The notes: generated from the sequence alone by a model not told the origin. A stretch of DNA of 64,000 bases from Silene noctiflora (GCA_009801015.1 VHZZ01004842.1:29631-93630); one strand, 5' to 3'. Counted from the stretch's first letter, positions 12,093 through 24,857 are shown. Translations and numbers: made by a program.

Positions 12093-14006
12093 GCCGCTAA
12101 TTCGAAAAAAGCATCTCCGAGGGGGCTTTCATAGGAAATCGGAAAAATCCTAATATAAATGAGGTAAGATCCCCCGATATTGATAAATTCTACGGAAAAC
12201 TCGGACTATGTAGTTAGCATGTGAAGTCATAAACCGGAAAAAGATGAGTGATGATGCCTGGGAAGAAGGTTAGTTAAGAACCTTCGGGGTATGTATTAAA
12301 TAGGGCTTACTATTGTGCTTAATCCTACTACTGTATTGGATTGGATATGATACCACCTCCCTTTGAGAGTGATTCCCCGACTTTAATAAGCCACGGAAGA
12401 CATTCTTAGACCGAACAATCTCACCTCCAACCTGGGATCCTGATCTCAATTTCGTGAATTTTTAGTGAAACGCCCGGGTTGGCCTCCTTCTTTTCTTCCT
12501 TAATGAGCGTGTGGAAAGGAAGGATGGATTTCTTTTTTTATAGAGATTTGGCTCGTGCCGGCATTCCCTTGCTTAGCTCGATGTTACACCCTGGGGCAAT
12601 TTACTCTTTAACATGCTTGAAAGTATACACTGCTTTTTTACTCTTTCTTCTTAGAATTGGACCAAAGCAAGATTAAAAAATACCGAGAATACAGTAGGAT
12701 CCAGAGCCAGGCCCGAAACAACTGGAAAAAAATTATTCACTAGTGGGCGAGTAAAAGAGAGATCTTTCCACGATAAAGAAAAAATATTTATGTGATTGCA
12801 CGAGGATTCCATGCCTTTAATAATAAGGCGAGCGGAATGTCTTCTTAATCCGTAGAATGTAGGCTGACAATAAGATTAGAATCATACAATATTAGTATAT
12901 TTTGCTGAGTGGATTGACTCCTTTCTTAAAGGAAAACCTTTGAATGTGTACTGCTTTTTTCCGTTAGACATAAAAGACTACCCTTTAGGTTCAATTTAAC
13001 ATCCTTTATGAGTAATTTTAGGAATGCATATAAATATGGCTTTGGTTGGAGTTTTTCCTGCTAATGCACCTATTCTATGGTTCTATAGCACGGTCCGGCC
13101 GGAAAGGTAATGAAGTTTGATCGAGCGAGGAGAAAGGGAGTAAAAACATATGTAATGAGCTTAATTAAAAAATTAAAATTGCTATCGTCTAAAGAAAGAA
13201 GGCTGGAAGATCTTTCATATAAGTATAATTCATAAAAAAAGAAGGAATAGACCCTTTTCTTGTTAGCGATCAGAAGATCTGTTTCGAGTGGGTTTTGACG
13301 TTTCCACCATTTTAGGGTTGAGTCGGGGAATGGAATAGGCCCCTCTATACAAGGTTTGACCTATACTAATATATTAATAGCAGGCTTTTATAATCTTTTT
13401 AACTATCTCTCCTCTAAAATTACCAGGTTCATCTCAGGCTTGAGAGGGTATTTATACTGCATTCTTTGGCCCTTTGAAAAAAAAAAAAGAGGATCTCTCG
13501 ACTCATTTCATTCCGGGATCTCTAGCATACGAGCTCGAATTAAAGCGCTACAATCCTATACTTGAAACAATCATTTCTTACTATACCAATTCAATCCGCG
13601 ATTTCAGGGAAAAATAGACCATCACGAAGATTACCACTGTTGTTCGACAAATGCAGCCTATCGGTTATTTCTAATCCAGCGCCTAGATCCTCCGAGTTCA
13701 GCAATAATGGGGGCTCCGAGCCATGATATCTTTTCGATGCTAGGAATAGAAGGCTGGTTTGCTCTTCATAAAAAGATTGTGATTGTGAGATTAGGCAATG
13801 GATATAATCTTGTATTACTATATTAATTAGAGTGGTCAAATCTTAGGACTCTGCGAAAAGAATGAGCATAAAAAAAAAGTGTCCATTTCTATTCGGTAAA
13901 TAGCTCCTTTAAACGGATCCCCTTCTACTTGATTTCCGGTTCAACTCAATTCTGAGAGATCATACTCTTTAAGCGCGGGTAACAGGCAAGCTTGTTGGCT
14001 AGCATA

Positions 14007-14635
14007 TTAGCGCTGGTGTGCAAATGAGTTGGCTGTTGGCGAGTGGGGATCTCTGCCTTGGTTCATTACATTGTTCATTACCTCGGTTAAAGTTTCAAAT
14101 GCGCTCTTTCCAGGGGCTGCTCGGGTTTTAATTCCTTTATCGTATCCATTGTATGAGGGATCAAAACGCAAGAAGTTGTAAACAACCGCGAAACCACGGC
14201 CGGTGTCTTTAAAACCTTTCGTGAGGTTTTCGTAGAGTCATCTATAAGAGGGGGCGGCTTTGCCTCGATCGCAGCTTTCGGAACGTGCTAACCCTCTGGT
14301 AAGAGGGGCTCGGTGAATTCGTCCCATAGGTTTGCTGAGATTCAGGGCTTCGTGACTTCTTGGCAAATGAGCTCCTTGATATCCCAGTGAGAGTCAGAAA
14401 GACCCAACATTTTTATTAGGAGAGGGAATAAAGGGATGTTAACGAGCCTCTTTAATATAGGTAAAAAAAAGGACTTCACTTACAGGGTTCGGTAGGAAAG
14501 CGGGAAAAGCCTGATGTTTTTTTTCTGAGGTCAGGGAGCGATTGGAGGTTTCGCAACGAGCAGGTTAGCGGGCCACTCCTTAGACCCACAAATGAAAGCC
14601 CCTCGCAATTGAAGCTTAAATGGGCCTATATTAAC
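14007..14635 (-). pseudogene. frameshifted coding remnant, best pseudogene in the window, family unknown
   Basis: Read on the minus strand from 14635 to 14007 there are at least four consecutive protein-like segments. The first (14635-14531) contains VNIGPFKLQLRGAFICG and EWPANLLVAKPPIAP. The second (about 14525-14439) contains FPAFLPNPVSEVLFFTYIK. The third (14479 to about 14216) contains LGLSDSHWDIKELICQEV, a stop at 14342-14344, ANLWDEFTEPLLPEG, a second stop at 14288-14290, then HVPKAAIEAKPPPLIDD. The fourth (14237-14007) is 76 residues open to a TAA and contains KDTGRGFAVVYNFLRFDPS and APGKSAFETLTEVMNNVMNQ. The codons have a clear purine-any-pyrimidine bias, and Gly, Asp, Asn and Tyr are frequent, unlike the chance frames elsewhere. 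The segments are collinear, so one gene broken by about three frameshifts and two nonsense changes is the simplest reading. No known family is recognised. Foreign, plasmid or virus-like origin is inference only. Confidence 0.45.
14175..14187. repeat. copy of dispersed 13-mer GTTGTAAACAACC
   Basis: The exact 13-mer also occurs at 7637-7649 and, in opposite orientation, at 61314-61326. Eleven-base versions (TGTAAACAACC) lie at 17920-17930 and 43524-43534. Chance expectation for an 11-mer over both strands of 64 kb is well below one. In three copies the complementary strand can encode Val-Val-Tyr-Asn inside a coding-like segment. Confidence 0.85.
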
Positions 14636-15421
14636 CTATATTAAGAAGGATTGGTGTAAAAAAATAACAAGGATATTTATGCAAGTGCACGATGGAATGT
14701 TTGCTGAGGCAAGGACACAAAGAGAGCGAAACGCGGATCTCTCACAAACGGGGAAAGGGCTTGTTCCAATTTTATGCGTATATCCAGGAGATAGGATATG
14801 CCTAAAGTTCAAATTGGACGTCAAGTCCGGAGCATAGGTTCCAGCCGAATCCTTTTATGCCAGTCTATGTTTATATTGATACCCTTAAATCTGCCAATAG
14901 TAGTCCAAAGCCGGAAGCGTAACATGAATAAAGCCAAAAGAATGCCTATTAAAAAGGGGCTGGCTTAACGTTAAGAAATTCTTAATCAGATAAGAAAAAC
15001 TAGACTCGTGACTGAGTGCCTCACCACTATTTCCTGCCAATGCCCTATTGCCGCCGATTCATATACCATAGAAGAAAGAACATGAACTTTCAATACCTAT
15101 AGATAGATGCATAAGCAGAGAAAGAGAGAGCTGACAGAATATACTGGTAGGAAGCTTCAGCTAACGACGAAAGAAGCGCTTTCGACCGAGCGGATCCTTC
15201 TTAGAGCGGGATCTCAATTGGAAATTTATTAAAGCGGATTCTTCTGCTTATTCTAATTATGTATCAAAGTAAAGTAAGGGCGAGACTTAGGCCTTGCTTT
15301 AGAAGTGATGGTGGACCAACCTCGTGACCTAGCTATGCGCCTAGTATTAACTTGACTTGTAGACCTAGGTGCTCCTCGATCGAAGGTCTTTTACGAAGAA
15401 TGAGAAGAAGATTGCCTGTTA

Positions 15422-15739
15422 TTAATGAACAGGAACCCTATAAAGACTGCGCTTGCTAACAAGGTTTCTGAGGTTTAATAGCACTAGATGTTTCGCCTTT
15501 TCCAGAGATTGGTCTTTCTTAACGGAAGAAGAGAGAAATTTCTTGCTGATCTTTCTCGATGTTCCTTCGGGCATTCTTAGAATAGAAATGGTAATTCTGT
15601 CTTGACATATGAAGCATCTTGACGCACGAAGCAAGTAACAGCACTCGTTTTCTTTTTTTTCTATTGAGGGCATTACTAAGCAAGTAAACATGCCACCAAA
15701 GCTCGAACTCGATACGTGCCCGTCTAGGTAAAACCGCAA
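15422..15739 (-). CDS. unassigned open frame, probably chance
   Basis: A 105-codon frame opening with TTG. It is Ser/Lys/Arg-rich, with two nearby cysteine pairs in the middle (ENECCYLLRASRCFICQ) that could suggest a metal site but do not fit a family I recognise. No neighbour supports it. Its length is within chance expectation. Confidence 0.08.
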   Translation of the reverse strand: MRFYLDGHVSSSSFGGMFTCLVMPSIEKKENECCYLLRASRCFICQDRITISILRMPEGTSRKISKKFLSSSVKKDQSLEKAKHLVLLNLRNLVSKRSLYRVPVH

Positions 15740-17507
15740 AGAAAGAGGGTCAGCTCCGGACTCACTACTTGAGACCTGCTACGACCGAGCTTTCCTTTTT
15801 CACGCTAAGAAGAAATTAATCCTGCTGAGCTTGGAATTAACTTTCAAAATTAAATTGAAATGGGAACACCTTGAAAAAATGCATGTATTTCACTTCGGAT
15901 TCGAAATCTCGTAACGGAACGAGCTTACTTGTCTTCCTTTCTTTCAAGCAGTTCGCAGTTCTAGGACTGGATTGGTCCATTGGTCCTAAAGGAGGATGCT
16001 AAGATAGGAGAAGAGAAAATGGCTAGGCTGAGTTACTTGGGTTAAGCCCTTCTATATATATAAAAGTGGGGTCAGGAAGGAGCTGGACTCCATTCTTAAA
16101 CTGCACCCAAAGCATTGTTCAAACTGGTTTCAAAGCGCAGCTTGCCGGAGTCAAGGAGGGAATCCTTTTGAAAGTAATGAATGAACGAAGCTCGGAGTGA
16201 AAGGAAAGGTCAAGTGGGGACTTTAAGAAAGCCCTTCTAGCAAGCCTACTTTATAAAATTTCGAGGTTAGATAGCGGTACAGCTAGAGACATATAGCCGA
16301 GAAAACTAGAGGTCTAACTAGACGAAGCGTTGCCACTACTACTATAGAATATAAAAGCATTGCAGCAACTAGCATACCTATAAATGAACTCTTGGAAAAC
16401 AGGCGTGGAAAGAACCATTGAAGAAAAAAGAAAGGGATCAGATATACCTTAATAGGGTAGGGATGCTGACCCGGATTAAAGTAGTTTTGGCTGATCCCGG
16501 TCGATCGTGGAGAAAGGAGATTGAGCAGCTCTTTCTGGCCCTGATTATGGAAAATGTCTTCCTAATTATACATCTGTAATATGGCTTTTAATAAGACCTT
16601 TTGGTAAACCTTTTCGGTGTAAGAAGTCTCAGCGCTAGCGGCATCTCCTGGCGCGACATAGCTAGAACAAGATCCATTCCTAGAGCTCCCGCCCGATCCA
16701 CTAGACGAATTAGCATAACATAGTAGTACTACCAAGCGCGATGGCAGCTGATGTAGTACCAGACATGGCAGGGCCCGCAGTATCAGTTAAAGCTTATCTT
16801 AATGGTTGCACTGATCCAATTCATTCATTATAGTGATATCAAGCCTACCTTCTATCTTTTTCTTCCCTTCTATCCGCTTACTTTACTGCCTCAGATAAGG
16901 CGTTATCATCTACTTCGGATTCAGCCGGCGATTCAGCTGGCGAAGATGATCATGATGAAGAAGAAGGCGCTACTGGATATCGGTTACCAACCCCCTATAA
17001 TTAGATGGATGATCGATCATTGTTCCTAGCCGACCTCTTTCGCTAACACATCTTAGTCGTTCCTCTCAGCCCTTTACCTTTGAAGCTTAAAAGAAATTCA
17101 ATCATTAGAGGTTATATGCTGGGATGTCACAAACGCACTAGGTTTGTTTAAATTAAAGGCTTTTCTTTTTTTAATTAAGCTCAAGGCAGCAAAGGCTGTA
17201 TTCGACCACTCTTACGAATCAAAGAATAATATTATATAATAAGGGTAACCCATTTTGAGGCTGCGATAGTGGCGTTTTCCCGTAGCCTTTACCTTTGAGT
17301 TAGACTTTGGAGCTGATTTAATCCCTTCCCTATTATATTATGTTATTTCCTAAAATCAGATCGGAATGCGCAAGACGACTACTATCCTTACTTGTTTGGT
17401 TAAAATGTCCGTTCCTATTTTATAAAGCAAGAAAGAAAATTCTCTGGTTCAATACGAGGCGCGTTGAGTCATGTCATGTTCAAGAGACCCTTACCAGAAA
17501 TAACAAG

Positions 17508-17532
17508 TCCTGCTTTCTATAAAAAAGCAGGA
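17508..17532. terminator. stable hairpin, 9-bp perfect stem
   Basis: TCCTGCTTT pairs with AAAGCAGGA across a 7-nt loop (17517-17523). It has no downstream T run, so it is not a bacterial-type terminator. A processing or 3'-end stem-loop like those of plant mitochondrial transcripts is possible. It coincides with the end of the 60-codon frame at 17340-17522, which has no other support. Confidence 0.35.
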
Positions 17533-20500
17533 TTAAATGATAACGCTTGTGTTTTTGACACATACACATAAAGGTTAAAGTCTTGGGAAAGTTTTAGCTG
17601 GATTCAGAAAAACACTAGACCGTGGAAAGCGTGCTTTAGGATCTTTCACCCCCCTTTTTAAGGCGGGGAGTATACATCAATAAAGTAAAGTGCACTCGCT
17701 TCCTTCATAATAGACTGATCACGACGAAACATGTGCTGGAACGGGTGCGTGTAGGAGATCTTATTCTCAAGGAGCGTGTCGACAGCCTATATAGATAGAA
17801 GAGGTCGCGTTAGAGCATATCGGCAGATGCCCTCGTTTCATTTGTGAATGTGAGCTCTAAGATAAGACAGACTGGTATGCGAGGAAAGCAGTCTTCTCTT
17901 CTTCTCACTAGCGCTCAAGTGTAAACAACCTCATCTTTCTTCTTTAATACCAATACCAAAGGTGCGTAGCAGCTCGATCGGCGTAAAAGGGGGATTATTC
18001 CACCAGCAACGTCCCATATTCCTTTGGTCGAGCAGGATTTTTTTGACTGATAGCTGTGGAAACGTAGCTTCTTGTGACGCAGCGCGCCCCTTAGTGCTAA
18101 AGCCGCGGTTCAATAGATCTCCTCGGGTGGTGGTATATCTTAAACAGGAACTTTTCTCCGTCTAAAGAACAAAACCACAATTCCTATTATTGATCTTGCA
18201 TTGGTCCTAAAGCGCATAGTTTTCACTATTGGTATATAAAGTTCCTATGAATATCTGTCGATTTCGTAGTACTTTTTCTGTAAATTTATAAAGAAATATA
18301 GTGAAATTTTCTTTCTATCTCTCTACACGAGCAGCATCTGCTTCTTCTAAAACAACTTATGAATCGGGGCGCACTTACCAGCCCGCTCATCGGCATCGAT
18401 TCCACTTTGGATAGGAAGCTTCTTCGACTGTATCTGCTTCTTCTCTTGTATCATATCTGCAATCATTCGCATTAGCTACTTTTGTTTGAGGAAAAGCCCT
18501 GTTGAAAGTCCTATTATCATACCATTACCAGGCGTACCTGCACAACAGGATGATAAAGCTAGCTAGCGTCGTAGCATATAAAAGAAAGTAAAGTGGTTTG
18601 GCTCTTCCTTAGTCTTTCGTATACCAATGCAGTTAACATGCTCCAATCGCGAGTTAAAACTCCCGCCGCTTTCGGTCATACCTTTCCCTAATAAGGAAGT
18701 GGAATATCAGCCCTCGGTCTGTTTGAAACAATCGCAACTGCCTTCTCTCTTCTCTCCGGTTGGTATTTGGTCTCTTTCTAATGGGCTCACCACCGGGCTA
18801 TCGAAACAGCTGTTACGAAGCTGTATAGTCATCAATAAAATATCTGCAATTCAATTATAAAGATATAAAGAAAGGAATCTTTGCGCATAAAAGCCTATAA
18901 TATAGAAAGAAATATAGAAAGAGGAAGCCCACGCGGGTAGCACAACCTCTGGATTTGGCGAAGTGGCTTGCTTCGTCCCCTTCGTGGACGTATTTGAGCG
19001 AAGAAGATGCTGCTCTCTTTTATTGTTATTGTTTGTCCAATGCAGCAGAAATCTCTTTATTTAAGTAAGGGCGACTGCTGCATTTCAAGTATAGGTCAAG
19101 GCCCGGTCTAGTCGTAAATAAGTTGGGTTAACATCCCATTCTGAGTTATGGGCTTCGGCCCCCTTTAAGTGGAAAGCATTCCAAGCTCTCTTCTATAGAT
19201 GGCGCGCGGACATAAGATAAGTGTGAAGACGTGGTCCACCCTTTATCCTATTACGAGGTGCGTTTGTTGGAACGAGCGTAGATTAACCGCGGGAAAATAA
19301 CAGTGCGCATAACAAATACTTACCAGGGGAAAACCCTCTACCAACTATATGAAACGAACTAAGGTTACGCTCTGGAAGACCTCGTCCAATAAGAAGAAAA
19401 AGCCTTAGTGTGTGTTGGTGTAGTTAGTAAGCTCCCGCAAGTGGACACGTTTAAGTACTTAGCGTAATAAGGTATAGCAGATATATTATAAATTACAAGG
19501 GGCCGGGGCCAATGTCAGGCTCGGCGCACATTACTTTACTGCTTGGCTTACTTTTTGGCCAGTAAAAGAGTAAAAGTCCTATCCTAGTGATGTTAGCCGG
19601 AGTGTGAGGATTAGGAGGCGAAAGATCCTCCAGGGGGAGAGGTTTATCCCTTATTCAATATCGTTATTTTCCTTAAAATAAAAGGGAAGAGTCTATAGTC
19701 CAAACTCATATTATTGTAGCGGTACAACTCAATCTCTGATTAGTACTTGGTTGTAGGTTGTTCGATTAGTAAATTCCAGTTATTAAGTGGGTTAAGCTTC
19801 TTCTCACTGGGCGCTATTATAAAGTCATGGCATCTGTCTCGGCAGCTAATGCTCCTTTTTTCTAGTAGTTTAGATAATAAGTATCACACTCTACCTAGGT
19901 AAGACACGAAAACGAACCCTCTTCAAATTGCCTTCTTTTCAAAGGTTTGTCTTCGAGAAGGCCTATAGCTTGGGGCTAACTAGTATAGAGCCATCCATTG
20001 GAAAACAAAGGATGAGATCTGAAAAAGAAAAATTAAGGGTAACCGGAGACGTAGACGTAGCAGTTTTTTCCGCGGAAGCGCTAACTAACCCATAAAAATA
20101 AAAGAAAGTTAAGGGTTTTACTTGGTGGTTTTTCCGCCTTGATATCTTGTTGAGCATGAGATTCCTCATGAACACGAAAGCAAAGTTACTTGATCTACCT
20201 TCGTCAAAGTCTTATTATAATATATAAAATATAAAGACTCGGCTCTTCTTCTCTTTCGTTTCTTTCCAAAGTAAGCAACCCAGGCGAGTGGGATCAAAGA
20301 TACAAAAATTGGGGATGAGTAGGACCTTAAAGAAAAAAGATCTTGTTTTTCGCTTTTGACAAGAAAATCCGAGTTAGGCGAAAGAGCACTCCGAAACTCA
20401 ATGAGGGAAGCTGTTGCCAATGAAACTTTTGTTGATGATGGGATTTAAAGTTCAGGTCAAATCCTGAAAAAGCGGAAAGCGCTCTTTGATAAGCCTATCC

Positions 20501-20635
20501 TTGATGTTTGATTTGTTTTATTACCTAGTTGGTGAAGGGGCGAAGTTACTTCCTGGCTTGGATTTTGGAAAGTAGAAAGTTAAGTTGGTAATTTGAACTT
20601 GAAAAAAGCAAATCCTTCTTCCAGATCAGCATCTT

Positions 20636-20917
20636 TTGAAACCTCATGCTGGATCCTATGACCTTTACGGCACCGGTAAAGCCTTCAGGGATTACAATTT
20701 GGTTCCAAAATCTTATGTTTCTTCGTCCTATTCTAAATCCAGAAAGAAAACAAAGAGTAACCGGATCCACAGCGAATTTCCTCCTGACGAAACGAACGAG
20801 ACAGTTTTAGTTAGTGCACCGCTCGAAGGCGGAGTCTCGAAAAGGGGTACGAAAAAGACCCTCAATATGCTTGCCGGTTTCTTAAGAGCTCTGACTTTGT
20901 TTGGTTTTAAGGATTGA
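20636..20917 (+). CDS. hypothetical hydrophilic open frame
   Basis: A frame opening with TTG at 20636; the frame is open upstream for about ten more codons without an ATG. The middle is basic and serine-rich (SSSYSKSRKKTKSNR). An acidic stretch (FPPDETNETVLVSAPLEGG) follows, then a short hydrophobic C-terminus. The reverse strand is also open over 20546-20770 (75 codons), so strand assignment is uncertain. There are no neighbours, no start context and no recognised family. It may be a remnant of a longer gene or chance. Confidence 0.15.
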   Translation: MKPHAGSYDLYGTGKAFRDYNLVPKSYVSSSYSKSRKKTKSNRIHSEFPPDETNETVLVSAPLEGGVSKRGTKKTLNMLAGFLRALTLFGFKD

Positions 20918-21155
20918 TCGCGTCGAACGAACTGGGGTATGCTGCTAGAAAGATGTAGTCGAGGCGGGAAGGGGGGTTAAGCTCGAGTTACAGGTGAGCG
21001 CTAAAGAAGGACTCGGTGGCTTAATAGGGACTTAGCTAAATAGCTTAACGTAAGAGGGTGCTTCTTTCTTTTCCCAAGAATATGGTCTTAAGAAAGAATC
21101 TAAAACATAGCCTTTCTTTTTTCTTTTCTTTTAGAAAGGAAAAGACGGAGAAAGA

Positions 21156-21240
21156 GGAATAGCCAAATGGCTAAGTGGTAAGCCATCGACTTTTGGCTTA
21201 AGTCATAAATCATACAAGGGTTAGAATGCCTTTTCCCCGA
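21156..21240 (+). tRNA. degenerate tRNA-like sequence, possibly tRNA-Gln-derived
   Basis: The stretch resembles plant organelle tRNA-Gln(UUG) in order of parts: an AATAGCC start, an AAGTGGTAAG D-loop-like word, CATCG plus a TTTTGG anticodon-like core, and GGGTTAGAATGCC where the T arm should be. The acceptor stem does not close, the T loop has TTAG rather than TTCG, and the D region carries an extra CCAAATGG. It would not fold as a functional tRNA. A serine tRNA relic is an alternative. An organelle-promoter-like CGTAAGAGG lies about 100 bp upstream (near 21049), which may be chance. Confidence 0.2.
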
Positions 21241-24200
21241 CCCGGCCCGAAGATAGTTCCGACTTCGACCTAACCACACGAGAAGAAAGCAAACTTGGGG
21301 GCTCGCAACATACGTTTCTACACTCTACTTAAGAACCAGCAAGCACACTAAAGGAGTTTGGCAAAGTGGCTTTTGAATAGGCATCGATTCCTGCTTTTTT
21401 TACATCGGGTTTTCGAGCGAGCGTAGGAACTTCCTCGATTGCATCTACCTTTTCTTTTTCTTTTACTCATGCATATAGCATATATAAGATAATTCTTTGA
21501 CCACGCGAACACACTAGCTTTCTCCCTTTTCATGTGAAATTCCCTCAAAACAGCTCTTTATAGCAAGGGTAGGGGTCGAGACAGAAAAAGCCTCTTTTAT
21601 GCTGGGCTGCTTCACGAGAATTCTTCTTCGTATTTAAAAGTCTGTCTGTACGCTTTCACTCTCCAATCCTCTTCTAATTTATAACATGAAAAAAATGCAG
21701 TTAAAGAAGCAAGCATTCCACGCCTTTCCGGTTATGAATACGAGGAAAAGGTAGTTCTCGAGTGTTCAACTTGCGTTTTCTCGGGAATTTACTTGTCTTT
21801 CTCTACAGGATCCGCTAAAACAGTTTCATCATTGATATCTATCTTCTTTTAAAATTGTGACATTAGTCTTCTACACTTTGACGATATTCGCATTAATAAA
21901 AAAGTCAAACTGCACTTTAGGCAAGAACAGAGTTCGAAATTGACTACGTTTTTGGGTACGACGTACGGCGAGGGAAGCCTAGAGAACAGGAGACAAGAGC
22001 AGCATCGACCAAAAGCTCCGTTTTCAAGTCAAATTCAAGTAAAGGCAAGCCGGGTCTTTGCCAACGGAGGAAAATCTTTTCATACCCAGTCGTTAGGTGA
22101 GTAGTAAGATATGTCATGCACAAAGACTTACTGTGGTGAACCCCAGTTACTGGGGGGGTCAAATCCCTTCCCTATTGGTATAGGACCTACATGAGACCTT
22201 TACTCGCTACGTACACTATATCATATCCATGCTTAACTTCACTCTGAAAAGAAGGAATCTTTCCATACGGCAGCTTCTTATTAAAACAGGTAAACCTACT
22301 ATATCTCAGGGAAAAGAGTGCCACGTGCTTCGTTCCAATCCGAAGACGGCGAAACCCAAGCCAGCCCCAATCTTTGAGTCTTAATGCAGCCTCATGAAAG
22401 CAGAGTCGTACTAGTCTACTGCTTGCCTGCCAGGAGAGTCCATGCCGTCTTCGGTTTTACAATTCGACTAATTCAGATTGAGAGGATCAATCAGCCTTCC
22501 CGAGCAAGGTCATTTACAAAATTAGCTAAAGCATAAACTTTCTTTTTTTTTTCGTCCTTCGGATCGTAAATCTAGTTCGTAATTTGATGATCCCACAGGT
22601 AAGACATCCAATCTCTCCTATATACGCAATTTCTTAGCTGGATCGGCGGGAGCTTCCTTTTCTTTTACTTTGCTTGGCGAATGGACAGCAGTCCAGGTTT
22701 GGCTATAGCCTTCATTCTAAACCTAGGAATAGTCTGCAGCAGTGGTTTTCGTGCATTAGCTTTTCCGCACACCCCACCACTAGCTTATGACAACGCGGGC
22801 TCATAAAACAAGACTTTTAAGCTTTTTCCCTTTTTGCCTGAGAAACTTCCTTCTTATTATATGCGATCAGATTCCCAATCGAATTGAGCCTTTGTTTCCA
22901 GCGTCAACTACGGTTTATTCGGAAACTGAACGGGGCATCTTCCGCTGAAACTTCATTCTTGAGGGCGACCCGCGGCTCCCGTCATGGTCTTTCATCAGAA
23001 AATTCTATTGGCGCACCTGGTTGAATTAAACTCCTGCAAATTCGACTACTCCCGCTCCGTTAACGGTCGGCTCTACCCTCTTGTCAACAGCCTTTTCGCC
23101 GCGTAGCTCTATTGCTCGTCCTATCCATAGAAAATATGCTCGCTCGTTCCGATAGCATCTAACAAGTTGAGTTAGGAGGAGCTCCTCAGGCGGGCTTAAC
23201 AAATATCATTATCATTAATCTTCCTCCTGTTCACCGGGTCTAGTGCAAATTGTATAAATGTACCCAATCTTGACGCACGGGTATCGCCCAAAACAAAAGG
23301 AAACGGCCAGATCTCACGTAGCAGTTCTGAAGCACGCAGCTGGCTCGAACAATCAAGCTATGTATATTCTTTGGACTTCGAAAGCCTCTTTCTTCCTAAA
23401 CCCGCCTTCCCACTTAGAACGTGGTGCTACCTGCCCTCCCTTGTGAGCCAGGATCAAAGTCTGTTTTCGCTTCTTCTTATCTAGTAGCAGAGATGTCACC
23501 ATATTGGACTAGTTTTTTCAGTAGTACCAATGCCAACCAATGGATGTAGAAAAAAGAAAGAGCTACCCGCGCCCCGTATTTTTATTGATTGCCCTTCCTT
23601 TCACTTATGCTCTGGATTTTCCTGCTGCTGATGACGATGAAACTTCAGTCTCTTTAGTTGCGTTTTTCTGTTCTTCGGGGTCAAGTTAATTTTTTGGTTG
23701 AGAGGTTCCTGATTAGACATACACAAGTGGTCGAAAGCATTTGACTTTTCATTGCTCTATAAAAATGCTTTTTTCTTTTCTATGGTATGACCTGCCTTTC
23801 CATTGCTTTCCCTTTTCAAAACTAATCGCGAAAGATCATGATCGGCGACTTCACTGGCGCTGAGAATCGACTTAGATGAATCGAAAGACCAACGACTAAA
23901 CTACAGTGCATTTTGACTTGAATTTGACGACCCTACTTCTTTAGTAAAAAAAAAAAAAGGGGGAAATCAGAGCAAAGTAAAGAAGAGGCTTGGTCCACGC
24001 TGCTCGGCGTTCAAATGCCCCCGCCCATCTTTTTCGGGCATCTTTTTTTCTTTTACAACAGAATCGTAATGGCAGGCAGGATTGGCATCGCCCGCTCTTG
24101 GTTAGGATCGTGCCCTCATTCTCCGGTTGGCTACTAATTGGGCTCCTTACTAGACTATAAGACTATACTACAGTAGGGCGCCTCATACGATTCCAAGTCC

Positions 24201-24802
24201 CGAAATAGATTGAGAGGTAATCTCCATTCGTCTTCTATCTTGCTGCTCAAACCGCCTCTGCCCCCTATTTCTATACTCCTAGACAGAATCCCTCTAAGGG
24301 TTTTCTTCATCCTTTTCTTTTGACCCACTACAACATGACGCCCTTTCCACCATCTTTATACTCTTTTTAGACAGACTATCATGGGCGAGAGAGGTGGGGC
24401 GTTGCCGACTTAAACAAAGTAATATGGGGTCCAACCATCGTTACCTCTCGGACAGCTATTCAAAATTAAATTTGTCTTATATTAGTCTTAGATTATAATA
24501 ACTGGACTTCTGAGGCAGAATGCAATTAAAGAACAGTAGCAGGCTAGGGTTCAAACCCTTCTTCAAATTGAAGCTTCACCCGAGACGGCTTCTTCCTCAA
24601 TCGCTTAACCAGAAATTTCTTACCTTTCCGGATCTTATTGCGGAACTGCTCCCTGCTCTACTTCTATCTACGGAAGACCGGCTTTGCCTTTCTTTCTAGC
24701 TAGGGCTCCATGGAAAGATTATCTTTTGGTAAAGCTTCCCTTAAAGCGAGCAAGCAGGTTTCTCCCATGAGCGTTAGCGAAGGGTGATATGTTCCTCAAG
24801 CC

Positions 24803-24820
24803 TCTCCTTTATAGTTTTGA
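24803..24820. repeat. exact 18-bp dispersed repeat, copy 1
   Basis: TCTCCTTTATAGTTTTGA occurs here and at 43222-43239 in the same orientation. The flanks differ, so it is a short recombination-sized repeat rather than part of a long duplication. Confidence 0.9.
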
Positions 24821-24831
24821 AAAAAAAAAAA

Positions 24832-24857
24832 GCGCCTCTTTCATTGAAACGAGGTGC
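24832..24857. other. imperfect hairpin after an A run
   Basis: GCGCCTC pairs with GAGGTGC with one G-T wobble, and the loop region can add TTTC/GAAA pairs. It follows a run of twelve A residues and directly follows the 18-bp repeat. Confidence 0.5.

Larger units (their letters stand above)
7781..14006. other. intergenic stretch, no supported gene
   Basis: No gene recognised. It contains one member of a diverged repeat pair (9751-9832), long A/T runs near 10.85 and 11.21 kb, and TATA-rich spots around 11.8 kb. The frames here are 64-102 codons and of chance length. The longest, 11784-12092 (minus), opens with TTG and has no recognised motif. Confidence 0.5.
14636..20605. other. intergenic stretch, no supported gene
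   Basis: No gene recognised. The longest frame is 15422-15739 (minus). One good hairpin lies at 17508-17532. Around 15904-15930 a short stem-loop (CTCGT/ACGAG) sits in a segment that resembles 25303-25330, suggesting another diverged repeat pair. TATA-rich runs are common near 18.2 and 18.9 kb. Confidence 0.5.

Noticed and set aside
21040-21060. CGTAAGAGG as a plant mitochondrial promoter
   Set aside because: Such loose CRTA-type words occur by chance many times in a window this size, and the downstream tRNA-like sequence is itself doubtful.
21944-22162. Readable 72-codon minus frame taken as coding
   Set aside because: The plus strand of the same interval reads equally smoothly in another frame (FGYDVRRGKPREQETRAAST), so readability is not evidence here.
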